Both the position numbers and the translations under genes were made by a program. DNA of 8,214 nt, taken from Bacillota bacterium. Its GTDB lineage: Bacteria; Bacillota; Dethiobacteria; DTU022; JAAZDU01. Position 1 is the stretch's first letter, and each line of letters begins with the position of its first letter. Under the pieces are notes generated by a model. That model saw only the letters and a list, made by a program, of their open reading frames with translations, was not told where the DNA came from and did no database searches. Positions 1 through 6,636 of this stretch are shown here, piece after piece. The stretch is from positions 1 to 8,214 of the forward strand of contig JAAZDU010000187.1 of NCBI GenBank assembly GCA_012512665.1. The letters run 5' to 3'.

Positions 1-946
1 GCTCTCGCAGAGCTGTATAGAGGTTTTGCGCCAGCTCCCGAGGTTGGCTGCGGGAGCCAAGGGCCTTGATATAACAGCCGCGGAAAGAGGGGGCCGTCTC
101 CTTTGAAAGCAAAAGCCCAAGCTTCATGCCCTCCTCTTTTTTCTGCAAGCACAACTGCTTGAGTTTTTCCTCTACCGCGCGCGGCTCACCTTCTACCAGG
201 CAGAGGGCAGTTTTTGGTGCATAGTGGCGGTATTTCAAGCCCGGTGAAGGGGGGATACCAGTTTTATTTCTTTCCCAGGAGGCCGCCTCCTCTATCTCTT
301 TACCCAGAGCACGGGCCAACTGCTCCCTGGTAACTGCCCCCGGCCGCAGGATCCTGGGTGCAGCAGTGGTCAGGTCTAATACCGTGGATTCCAGCCCCAC
401 AGGGCAGGGGCCGCCGTCAAGGACAGCACTGATCCTGCCCGCCAGATCCTGCAGGACATGGTGGGCAGTGGTAGGGCTGGGACGGCCGGAAAGGTTGGCG
501 CTGGGGCCTACCAGGGGAAGGCGGCACTTTTGGAGAAGGTCTAAGGTTAGCGAGTGGTCCGGCATACGCACCGCTACCGTTTGCAGACCGGCCGTAGCCA
601 CCAGGGGCACGCGGCTGGAACGACGGCAAACAAGGGTGAGGGGGCCTGGCCAAAAATCCGCTGCCAGCCGCAGCGCATCGTCTGGAAGATCTGTTGTGAG
701 CTCCTGCAGCTGATCGAGGTGGCAGATATGTATAATAAAAGGGTTATCCATCGGGCGGCCCTTGGCGCGGAACACTTTTTTTAACGCTTCCTCATCCAGG
801 GCGCTAGCACCAAGCCCGTAAACAGTTTCCGTGGGGAAAGCTACTAGCTTACCCTGCCGCAGAAGCTCTGCTGCTGTGCAGACAGCCTCACGGTAATTGT
901 GACCATTGGCTTTTATAACAAGTGTCCCTTTAACAGTATGCCACAC
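1..946 (-). CDS. tsaC: Threonylcarbamoyl-AMP synthase (TsaC/Sua5/YwlC family), C-terminus cut by window edge
   Basis: Makes threonylcarbamoyl-AMP from threonine, bicarbonate and ATP in the cytoplasm, the first step of t6A37 modification of ANN-decoding tRNAs (family knowledge). Translating the minus strand from a GTG at 946-944 gives 315 residues still open at base 1; the two-domain family is usually about 340-350 residues, so roughly 30 are missing. Visible motifs: FPTETVYGLG (37-46), KGRP with N68-P69 (62-69), WPGPLT (99-104), RMPDH (127-131) and PSANLSG (148-154), which cover the YrdC fold and its K-x-R/S-x-N nucleotide site. SPGLKYRHYAP (234-244) is the linker that marks the Sua5-type form, followed by the start of the C-terminal Sua5 domain. 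The GTG is chosen because AGGAGG lies 7 bases upstream (959-954). The gene is GC-rich (about 65% at 421-480), unlike the DUF362 gene upstream. No frame damage is seen. Confidence 0.96.
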   Translation of the reverse strand, partial: MWHTVKGTLVIKANGHNYREAVCTAAELLRQGKLVAFPTETVYGLGASALDEEALKKVFRAKGRPMDNPFIIHICHLDQLQELTTDLPDDALRLAADFWPGPLTLVCRRSSRVPLVATAGLQTVAVRMPDHSLTLDLLQKCRLPLVGPSANLSGRPSPTTAHHVLQDLAGRISAVLDGGPCPVGLESTVLDLTTAAPRILRPGAVTREQLARALGKEIEEAASWERNKTGIPPSPGLKYRHYAPKTALCLVEGEPRAVEEKLKQLCLQKKEEGMKLGLLLSKETAPSFRGCYIKALGSRSQPRELAQNLYTALRE

Positions 947-953
947 AAAAAAT

Positions 954-959
954 CCTCCT
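954..959 (-). promoter_or_regulatory. Ribosome binding site of tsaC
   Basis: The minus strand reads AGGAGG here, a full match to the anti-Shine-Dalgarno core, 7 bases before GTG at 946-944. It fixes a GTG start for tsaC, since no in-frame ATG lies nearby. Confidence 0.85.
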
Positions 960-1090
960 GCCCCTATCTTTTCCTTTTTTCTTAGATGTAACTATTCTAA
1001 TGTAATTTTAATGCAAAATCCAGCATACTTTTTTAAATCTATGCGATATGTCGTAATAAGATATATTTTTATCTTTTAACCGGGGGCACA

Positions 1091-1134
1091 AAAGTGGCCT
1101 GGCCCCTTATCTTTACAGGGGGCCAGGCCACTTT
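1091..1134. terminator. Perfect 16-bp stem-loop, terminator or REP-like palindrome
   Basis: AAAGTGGCCTGGCCCC (1091-1106) is repeated exactly as its reverse complement at 1119-1134, with a 12-base loop. It lies between the DUF362 stop and the tsaC start, both on the minus strand. On that strand the stem ends in CACTTTTGTG, so it has only a short T tract. It could be a weak intrinsic terminator for the DUF362 transcript. The GC-rich, perfectly paired, extragenic form also fits a dispersed REP-type palindrome. One window cannot decide between these. Confidence 0.6.
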
Positions 1135-1160
1135 AGATGAAATTACTTCCCTAGTCAAGC

Positions 1161-1182
1161 ACTCTGCCACCAGACGCAGAGT
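1161..1182. other. Small hairpin downstream of the DUF362 gene
   Basis: ACTCTGC (1161-1167) pairs with GCAGAGT (1176-1182) around an 8-base loop. A second hairpin, AAGTAG/CTACTT (1187-1192 and 1198-1203), sits directly beside it. Both lie in the 3' untranslated region of the DUF362 gene. Neither has a U tract, so they may protect the mRNA 3' end or be fortuitous. Confidence 0.35.
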
Positions 1183-1230
1183 AAACAAGTAGAGCAGCTA
1201 CTTAATTTATTTAATAAGTTTTTTCAGTCT

Positions 1231-2424
1231 TTACCAGTCAATCATATCCTCTTCACCTTGCAAACATTTTTTTACATAAAAACTAGGAGGAGGACAGCCA
1301 GGAATGCTTTTTCCTTCATAGGGCAGCTTTTTGGCGCAGTTACCAAAAAGTATGCGCTTCACATTTGTTTTTGTAGGTGCTGCCTCGCTGCCAAGCAGTA
1401 TTTCCATTTCACCCAGTTCATCTATTTCCTTTTCAGTCATCCTGGCCAAAGCGGCAATAAGCACCTCGCGGCAGCCGGTACAGCTGCTTTCCCCTGTAAT
1501 GGTAATGTTATTGTATTGAAGCTCTAGAGCCTCAAAAGTAGCGGGGCGGAACTTCCTGCGCAATTGCTCAAGAGGAACTCCTAAATGTTTAATTTTTTCG
1601 ATTCTTGCCTCTCCAAGCCCACGTTCAAATGCATACTTAATATGGCGAATTTCTAGTGGCTCAAAGCCCATTAAATAGGCTGCAGTTGCATCAACAGCAA
1701 CCGGATCAAATCCTGCTATAACCGCACCAAACTTAACCGGGCTACCGCCTACACCCGGGCTTTCTGGATTATAGCCTTCTTGAGCAGTTGTTGCATCAAT
1801 CACCGTTAATCTTGGTTTATTAATTACACTATTTAAATCAACAATTGCATGGTCAAGCTCGAATTCTTTGGCCTCATTGCGTGATGAGCCAATTCTGTGC
1901 ATTCTCTTCTTCATGCTATCAGGTATGATGCCTTTCATGTTTTTCATGCCAAGGCTTGCTGTTACCTGAAAATGCGTTTTCATAACTGGGACACTAATAA
2001 TTGCATCGCAGTCTAAGGCTGTTTTGCAAACCCTTACTTTTTTCAGAACACTGCCATTTTCAACGGGAAGTTCAACAGTATCGTCTTTATCAAGATTCAC
2101 AACTTTTGCCCCTGCATTTTCAAACAATTCCCTAACTCCAAGCTTATCAAATACCTCACCGGCATCGTATCCTACTACAGCGCTTTCTCCTACTAAAACA
2201 TTTTTTACTCCTGCTTCGCGAACCAATTTTATTACGGCCTCAACTACTTTGGGATTGGTAGTTGCTCCAGTGGTTGAAGGCAGATTTACCCCCAGGTTAG
2301 GCTTTATTAAAACCGTATCCCCCAGGATGGGATCAAGCCCGCCCAGTAAAGAAATTACTTTGCTTACCATTTCATGTTCGTTTTCCCCTTTTTCCACAGC
2401 AACAAAAACATCTTTCTGCTCCAT
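1231..2424 (-). CDS. DUF362 domain protein with four-cysteine C-terminal tail
   Basis: A 397-residue soluble protein of the DUF362 family (COG2006-like), whose biochemical role is not generally established. Family hallmarks: VLIKPNLG (38-45), then SVPVMKTH (144-151), GMKNMKG (159-165) and the aspartate-rich VIDATTAQEGY (208-218) and GFDPVAVDATAAYLMG (238-253). It lacks the usual two-cluster ferredoxin insert. The tail has instead C315-x2-C318, then C363 in LFGNC and C377 in PGCPPP, a set able to bind an Fe-S cluster or another metal (inference); C387 follows. No signal peptide or membrane segment is seen. The ATG at 2424 has GAGGTG 10 bases upstream. Base composition is low (32% GC at 1801-1860, 38% at 1621-1680) compared with tsaC and larB. 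It is divergent from larB. Family assignment is firm; function is unknown. Confidence 0.9.
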   Translation of the reverse strand: MEQKDVFVAVEKGENEHEMVSKVISLLGGLDPILGDTVLIKPNLGVNLPSTTGATTNPKVVEAVIKLVREAGVKNVLVGESAVVGYDAGEVFDKLGVRELFENAGAKVVNLDKDDTVELPVENGSVLKKVRVCKTALDCDAIISVPVMKTHFQVTASLGMKNMKGIIPDSMKKRMHRIGSSRNEAKEFELDHAIVDLNSVINKPRLTVIDATTAQEGYNPESPGVGGSPVKFGAVIAGFDPVAVDATAAYLMGFEPLEIRHIKYAFERGLGEARIEKIKHLGVPLEQLRRKFRPATFEALELQYNNITITGESSCTGCREVLIAALARMTEKEIDELGEMEILLGSEAAPTKTNVKRILFGNCAKKLPYEGKSIPGCPPPSFYVKKCLQGEEDMIDW

Positions 2425-2466
2425 TTTCTTTACACCTCTTCCGATAATTTTATGAAGATACTACTT

Positions 2467-2484
2467 GGCCCATAATTCGCAGGT
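2467..2484 (+). repeat. Left arm of an 18-bp inverted repeat
   Basis: GGCCCATAATTCGCAGGT is the reverse complement of 2662-2679 at 17 of 18 positions. The two arms span 213 bases of the divergent spacer. They could be ends of a small non-autonomous element, or two copies of a protein-binding site in opposite orientation. I see no flanking target duplication. Confidence 0.6.
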
Positions 2485-2661
2485 CGGAAACCCCGATGCG
2501 CTCTTCGAAATGTAACAATACCGGCCTGACCTTGATGATTTTATATCTTTTTTATATCCTTGCTAGCAGCCCTTCGTTTAAAGCATAAACAAGTTTAAGC
2601 CAGCCTTGTTAAAAGAAATACAAGCCAAGAATACTTAAGATGCCAAAGAGTGAAATTATAA

Positions 2662-2679
2662 ACCTGCAAATTATGGGCC
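2662..2679 (-). repeat. Right arm of the 18-bp inverted repeat
   Basis: ACCTGCAAATTATGGGCC pairs with 2467-2484, with one mismatch (A against G). It ends 21 bases before the first possible larB start codon, just downstream of the best candidate larBC promoter, a position that would suit an operator. Confidence 0.6.
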
Positions 2680-2700
2680 TGGCAGTAAAGCATAAGATAG

Positions 2701-3300
2701 GTGTTCTTGAAACAAGTTTTTCTACAGCTACTACAACTTTCTTTTTATTTTGCAGAAAAATTGGCTGCAGACACTTCTAATATTATTGCTACCAGAGCAG
2801 AGCCTGCCGTCTTTGCGGCATTAAAAGACTTATTCCCCCAAGCTGAGTACCATGCGCTGGCCCGCATGGTCGTCATTAAACGGGAGCGGGTATCAAAACC
2901 TAAAGGGCTAGTGGCGGTGCTTACCGCCGGGACTGCAGACCTGCCCGTGGCCGAGGAAGCAGCGCTGACTGCGGAGATTATGGGCAACCGGGTGGAAAGG
3001 ATTTACGACGTGGGGGTAGCAGGCTTGCACCGCCTGCTTCATTATCATCAACAGCTGGAAAAAGCTCGCGTGCTGATTGTAGTGGCGGGTATGGAAGGAG
3101 CGCTGGCCAGTGTAGTGGGTGGGCTGGTTAGTAAGCCTATTATAGCCGTCCCCACCAGCATTGGTTACGGAGCCAATTTTTTGGGCCTGGCCCCACTTTT
3201 GACTATGCTCAACAGCTGCGCCCCAGGTGTATCGGTGGTGAATATTGACAACGGCTACGGTGCCGGCTGCTGCGCTTCCCTCATAAACCAGCTTGATTAA
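2701..3300 (+). CDS. larB: LarB, nickel-pincer nucleotide synthesis (P2CMN forming), N-terminally truncated
   Basis: LarB carboxylates and hydrolyses nicotinic acid adenine dinucleotide to pyridinium-3,5-biscarboxylic acid mononucleotide, the first step to the LarA nickel cofactor (family knowledge). The PurE-like catalytic domain is complete: TAGTADLPVAEEA (75-87), YDVGVAGLHR (102-111), VVAGMEGAL (127-135), PTSIGYGA (151-158), MLNSCAPG (169-176) with the expected catalytic cysteine C173, and NIDNGYGA (181-188). Homology begins only near residue 19 (AEKLAADTSNIIATRAEPA). The 199 residues fall short of the usual about 250, and the N-terminal region with its PEV-GK segment is absent. Residues 1-18 are AT-rich, spacer-like sequence. 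GTG 2701 is simply the first start after a TAG at 2698-2700; no Shine-Dalgarno precedes it or TTG 2761. The gene may be inactive. larC follows 74 bases downstream. Identity is certain, the start and function doubtful. Confidence 0.85.
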   Translation: MFLKQVFLQLLQLSFYFAEKLAADTSNIIATRAEPAVFAALKDLFPQAEYHALARMVVIKRERVSKPKGLVAVLTAGTADLPVAEEAALTAEIMGNRVERIYDVGVAGLHRLLHYHQQLEKARVLIVVAGMEGALASVVGGLVSKPIIAVPTSIGYGANFLGLAPLLTMLNSCAPGVSVVNIDNGYGAGCCASLINQLD

Positions 3301-3360
3301 GGGGCAATATTTATTATGCTGTCTGCAAAGCATCATTACAGCGCTTTATGCTTGCTGAAA

Positions 3361-3366
3361 AGGAGA
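3361..3366 (+). promoter_or_regulatory. Ribosome binding site that selects the TTG start of larC
   Basis: AGGAGA, preceded by four A, lies 8 bases before TTG at 3375-3377. The in-frame ATG at 3348 has no Shine-Dalgarno sequence and would add nine residues not typical of LarC, which normally opens directly with K-x-x-Y-F-D. Confidence 0.75.
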
Positions 3367-3374
3367 GAGCTATC

Positions 3375-4568
3375 TTGAAAATCATTTATTTTGACTGTTT
3401 TGCCGGAGCAGCCGGGGATATGCTCCTGGGTTCACTGCTGGAGCTTGGCGTGGATAGCGAGGAACTGGAAAAAGCTCTGAAAACTATGGAGATAGGAACT
3501 TTTCAGCTGCACACTAGCAGGGTGCAAAAAAACGGCCTGGCTGGGACTGCTTTGCGGGTAGAGCCTCTGCAAGAGCAGCAATTTCGCCACCTGCCCCAAA
3601 TAGAAGAAATCATAAATGAAGGGGGGCTCTCTGCCAGAGTTAAAGAGCAGAGTATAGAAACCTTCAGGCGCCTGGCGCGGGCTGAGGCCAGGGTACACGG
3701 TGTCGCCCCGGAAAAGATTCACTTTCACGAAGTGGGCGCTCTGGATACCATTGTTGATATCTGCGGCTTTTTTTGGTCGCTGGAGCAGCTTTCTGTGGAA
3801 AAAGTGCTGGCCTCGCCCCTGCCCATAGGGAGAGGATGGGTTAACTGTTCTCACGGACCATTGCCCCTGCCTGCGCCTGCTACCATGCAGCTCCTGGCAG
3901 AAAGGAAAGTGCCCCTGGTTCCTTCTCCTGTGGAAAAAGAACTGGTAACTCCCACAGGGGCAGCCCTGCTTTGTAGTGCAGCCGAAAGTTTTGATGATTT
4001 CCCTTCATTTACAGTAGAAAAAATAGGTTGCGGGGCTGGTTCAGCTGATCTCCCCTTTCCCAACCTGCTGCGGGCACATTTGGGCAGCATTCAGGATCAG
4101 AAAGATAGTTTAGCCAGTAGCAGGATGGAAAAAAATTTGCTGCTGGAAGCAAATATAGACGATTTAAACCCGGAAACTTATGACTACATCATGGAGCTTC
4201 TCTTTGACAGGGGTGCCCGGGATGTCTTCCTAACTCCCATTCAGATGAAAAAAAACAGGCCTGCCGTCAAACTTTCAGCCCTGATAAAACATGAACAGCT
4301 TGAAGAGATTACAGCTATTATCTTTGCTGAAACTTCTACCATCGGCCTGAGGGCAATAGAGCTAGATAAAATTATGCTGCCCCGCAAAGTGATAGCGGTT
4401 CAAACCAGTTGGGGCCCCGTCAGGGTAAAAGTTGCCGGCAATAAGCCGCCCTATTTTAACCTGGCACCTGAATATGAAGACTGCCGGGTTATCGCCAAGA
4501 AAGAGGGCATTCCTTTAAAAGAAGTATATCGCCGGGTAGAATACGCCTGCCGTGAACAGCTTGAGTGA
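3375..4568 (+). CDS. larC: LarC, CTP-dependent nickel insertion enzyme (pyridinium-3,5-bisthiocarboxylic acid mononucleotide nickel chelatase)
   Basis: LarC inserts nickel into the thiolated pyridinium nucleotide made by LarB and LarE, giving the mature LarA cofactor (family knowledge). From the TTG start it has 397 residues, normal for a fused LarC1-LarC2. Motifs: YFDCFAGAAGDM (5-16), KIHFHEVGALDTIVDI (114-129) with histidines suited to metal handling, HGPLPLPAPAT (160-170), TPTGAALL (192-199), then a low-conservation linker near 240-255. The C-terminal half shows EANIDDLNPE (258-267), MKKNRPAVKLSAL (291-303), ETSTIGLR (319-326) and the NLAPEYEDC stretch (362-370). Lactobacillus plantarum splits this protein by a programmed -1 frameshift; here the two halves are in one frame. 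An A7 run (4129-4135) lies at the domain junction. The ATG at 3348 is a less likely start. larC probably shares a transcript with larB. The gene looks intact. Confidence 0.95.
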   Translation: MKIIYFDCFAGAAGDMLLGSLLELGVDSEELEKALKTMEIGTFQLHTSRVQKNGLAGTALRVEPLQEQQFRHLPQIEEIINEGGLSARVKEQSIETFRRLARAEARVHGVAPEKIHFHEVGALDTIVDICGFFWSLEQLSVEKVLASPLPIGRGWVNCSHGPLPLPAPATMQLLAERKVPLVPSPVEKELVTPTGAALLCSAAESFDDFPSFTVEKIGCGAGSADLPFPNLLRAHLGSIQDQKDSLASSRMEKNLLLEANIDDLNPETYDYIMELLFDRGARDVFLTPIQMKKNRPAVKLSALIKHEQLEEITAIIFAETSTIGLRAIELDKIMLPRKVIAVQTSWGPVRVKVAGNKPPYFNLAPEYEDCRVIAKKEGIPLKEVYRRVEYACREQLE

Positions 4569-4602
4569 TCTGCCAACCGCTGCTTCAGCAGGCTGGCAGA
4601 TC
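4567..4602. terminator. Stem-loop overlapping the larC stop, in the convergent larC/TRAP gap
   Basis: GATCTGCCA (4567-4575) pairs with TGGCAGATC (4594-4602). An inner stem, CCGCTG with CAGC-A-GG, extends it to a tight CTT loop. The stem begins within the TGA of larC and sits 56 bases past the TRAP permease stop on the other strand. No run of T follows on either strand, so it is not a textbook intrinsic terminator. It could end or stabilise both converging transcripts. The remaining gap to 4657 shows only a weak AAAAG/CTTTT palindrome near 4624-4635. Confidence 0.55.
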
Positions 4603-4657
4603 GTTCAGGCTGCCGTTGGAGGGAAAAGACCTTTTCTATAACGGCTGGAGTTGCTTT

Positions 4658-6562
4658 TTATTTCGTCCCGATAGCCGGGTAGGTTTTTATATCTGGTGTA
4701 GGTTCCCTTGTCTTACGGCCGTTTTGAATCGCCAGGACCGCAACGAACAAGGCCAGGCCGATCAGGTCGGTGGTTAGCCCTACCATCAGCATGAGAAAAG
4801 CTGCAACCATTAAAAGAGAGCGCTCCAAAATTGTCGTCGGCTTAAGCACATAGCCGATAGTGGCCCCGGACAAAGCGATGACACCAATCATCGCCGTTAT
4901 AGCAGCCCAGACAATAGCAGTCAAACTTCCCTGGGCGATGAGCGTGGGGTTGGTAGCAAATAAAAAGGGTATGATAAAAGCCCCTGCGGTCAGCTTTACG
5001 GCTGTAAAACCAATCTTCATGGGATTGTCTTTGGCGATACCTGCCGCCGCATAGGCTGCCAGCGCCACTGGTGGGGTAATGGCAGAGATAATGGCAAAGT
5101 AAAAAACAAAGAGGTGTGCTGCTAAAGGCAAGAGGCCCATCTCCATTAAAGCCGGTGCGGCCATGGTCCCTACCACAATATAAGCCGCTGTCGTGGGCAG
5201 GCCCATGCCCATGATGAGGGCAATGATGGCTGTGAAGAGGAGGGCAAGCCAGACCTGCCCACCGGAGATGCCGATAATAAATGAAGATAGTTTCAAACCC
5301 ATCCCCGTGAGGTTAATGCTGCCGATGACCAGCCCCGCAGCAGCACAGGCCAGGGCCACGGTGATGGTATTCTGCGCTGCCGCCAGCACTGCTTCCTTGA
5401 AGCGCTCCCAGTTTAAGCGGGTGTTCTTTTTCAAAAAGGAAATTATTACAGCAGCAACAATGGCATAAAAGCCCGAGCGGATAGGGGTGTGCTGGAGCAC
5501 ACCTAAATAGTAAATCAGCACGGCGATAGGGATGAGGTAAAGCCAACCCTTTTTCAGGACCTCCCATGTTTTCGGCAGCTGATCCTTGGGCAGGCCTCTT
5601 AATCCCAGGCGGCAGGCTTCAAAATGGACACCGCAGAGGACACCCCCATAGTAAAGGACTGCCGGAATGATAGCTGCAATGACTACGCTGAAATAAGTGA
5701 TACCAAGAAACTCGGCGATAATAAAAGCTGCCGCACCCATAATGGGTGGCATGAGCTGCCCCCCGGAGGAAGCGCTGGCCTCCACCGCCCCTGCGAAGTG
5801 AGCCTCATAGCCGTTGCGCTTCATGAGGGGTATGGTAAAAGTGCCGGTGCCCACTACATTGGCCACAGCGCTGCCGGAAAGAGTGCCCATCAGGCCGCTG
5901 CCAACAACTGCGGTCTTCGCCGGTCCCCCCACATAGCGGCCCATAGCGGCCATAGCCAGTTCTAAAAGGAAGTCCCCCATACCAATTTTTTCCAGCAAAG
6001 AGGTCAGGAAGACAAAGAGAAAAATATAGTTGGCGGAAACACCGAGAGGTATGCCAAAAATTCCCTCGGTTGTCAGGTACATCTGGGAAATGACACGGCT
6101 CAGCGAGTATCCTTTATGACCCAAAATACCCGGGATCCAGGGGCCGATGAAGTTGTAAATCAGCAAAACACCGGCGATAATCACCAGCACCCAGCCTGTA
6201 GCCCGGCGCGCAGCTTCTAGGATTAAAAGGACCATGATTATCCCCATCAGGATATCCATGGTGGTTGGCATTCCCAGGCGCAGCACAATGGCCTGGTAGT
6301 TAAAAATAATATAGGCGCCTGAGGCCAGGGCGAGAAGAATTAAAAAGATGTCCAAAAGGGTAGCTTTTCCTTTTTCTCCTCCTTTTCGCGCTGGAAAAAT
6401 TAAAAACACCAGCATAAGAATTAAGACGAGGTGAATATCCCGCTGAATCCAGGCCGTTAACATGGATACCCCGGCGGTATAGAGCTGAAAAGCAGTCAAC
6501 ACCAGGGCTACCGCCAGAATTGCCAGCGAGGTGTAACGGCTTCTATTTCTCTCTAAATTCAT
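4658..6562 (-). CDS. TRAP transporter fused permease (DctQ-DctM type, TAXI-associated)
   Basis: The membrane part of a tripartite ATP-independent periplasmic transporter, moving an organic solute inward with a Na+ or H+ gradient (family knowledge). At 634 residues it has the usual length of the fused class. Hydrophobic segments near 12-32, 44-57, 69-87 and 103-117 form the small DctQ-like part. The large DctM-like part follows from about 120. Its conserved stretches are GSAVANVVGTGTFTIPLMKR (230-249), EASASSGGQLMPPIMGAAAF (261-280), GMGLPTTAAYIVVG (452-465) and ITPPVALAAYAAAGIA (495-510). The C-terminal helices near 545-570 and 584-612 end in a short polar tail. AAGGA lies 8 bases before ATG 6562. 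It is the last gene of the operon, 74 bases after the DUF1850 gene, with no strong terminator between them. The substrate cannot be read from the sequence. Confidence 0.95.
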   Translation of the reverse strand: MNLERNRSRYTSLAILAVALVLTAFQLYTAGVSMLTAWIQRDIHLVLILMLVFLIFPARKGGEKGKATLLDIFLILLALASGAYIIFNYQAIVLRLGMPTTMDILMGIIMVLLILEAARRATGWVLVIIAGVLLIYNFIGPWIPGILGHKGYSLSRVISQMYLTTEGIFGIPLGVSANYIFLFVFLTSLLEKIGMGDFLLELAMAAMGRYVGGPAKTAVVGSGLMGTLSGSAVANVVGTGTFTIPLMKRNGYEAHFAGAVEASASSGGQLMPPIMGAAAFIIAEFLGITYFSVVIAAIIPAVLYYGGVLCGVHFEACRLGLRGLPKDQLPKTWEVLKKGWLYLIPIAVLIYYLGVLQHTPIRSGFYAIVAAVIISFLKKNTRLNWERFKEAVLAAAQNTITVALACAAAGLVIGSINLTGMGLKLSSFIIGISGGQVWLALLFTAIIALIMGMGLPTTAAYIVVGTMAAPALMEMGLLPLAAHLFVFYFAIISAITPPVALAAYAAAGIAKDNPMKIGFTAVKLTAGAFIIPFLFATNPTLIAQGSLTAIVWAAITAMIGVIALSGATIGYVLKPTTILERSLLMVAAFLMLMVGLTTDLIGLALFVAVLAIQNGRKTREPTPDIKTYPAIGTK

Positions 6563-6636
6563 ATAACCATTCCTTTCTTAAAAGACAAGGCGTTAAAAAA
6601 TTTTTTTCAGTTCAACCCTTCTTTCCCCAAAAGCAA

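Larger units (their letters stand above)
947..1230. other. AT-rich spacer between the DUF362 gene and tsaC, with hairpins
   Basis: I see no coding region here. Bases 960-1080 are very AT-rich (23% GC by hand count at 1021-1080) and could hold the tsaC promoter: on the minus strand a TAGAAT box matches the -10 consensus at five of six bases, but no convincing -35 box accompanies it. The half nearer the DUF362 stop carries a 16-bp perfect palindrome and two short hairpins, listed separately. Separate transcription of tsaC and the DUF362 gene is the likely reading. Confidence 0.6.
2425..2700. other. Divergent spacer between the DUF362 gene and larB
   Basis: The spacer should hold the promoters for both directions. 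On the plus strand TTGTTA (2606-2611) and AATACT (2630-2635), 18 bases apart, form a weak candidate for larBC; TTGATG (2532-2537) with TATCCT (2555-2560), 17 apart, is another. An 18-bp inverted repeat pair brackets most of the spacer (listed separately). GC falls from 48% at 2461-2520 to 32% at 2581-2640. I looked for the missing N-terminal part of LarB in all three plus frames and found nothing resembling it. TAG at 2698-2700 closes the larB frame immediately upstream of GTG 2701. I recognise no riboswitch. Confidence 0.5.

Noticed and set aside
366..784. Overlapping open frames on both strands over the first 800 bases
   Set aside because: The whole region is explained by tsaC on the minus strand, which is open to the window edge. 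The others are arginine-rich GC-driven shadows.
2024..2455. 143-codon plus-strand open frame, antisense to the DUF362 gene
   Set aside because: The product is serine, threonine and proline-rich with no family resemblance. It lies opposite a strongly supported coding region and has no ribosome binding site; it is a frame shadow.
2681..2695. TGGCAG...GC pattern resembling a sigma-54 promoter upstream of larB
   Set aside because: The GG and GC elements are 7 bases apart instead of the 10 required for sigma-54.
3184..3194. GGCCTGGCCCC inside larB matching part of the 1091-1134 palindrome
   Set aside because: Only 11 bases match, and they encode the conserved GLAPL stretch of LarB; no inverse arm is present. 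Chance similarity.
4565..4777. 70-codon plus-strand frame after larC
   Set aside because: It overlaps the larC stop hairpin and the 3' end of the permease gene, with no ribosome binding site or recognisable product.
5486..5503. Perfect 8-bp inverted repeat GGTGTGCT-GG-AGCACACC
   Set aside because: It lies deep in the TRAP permease coding region (near GVLQHTPI) with no transcription start nearby. Most likely a coincidence of codons.
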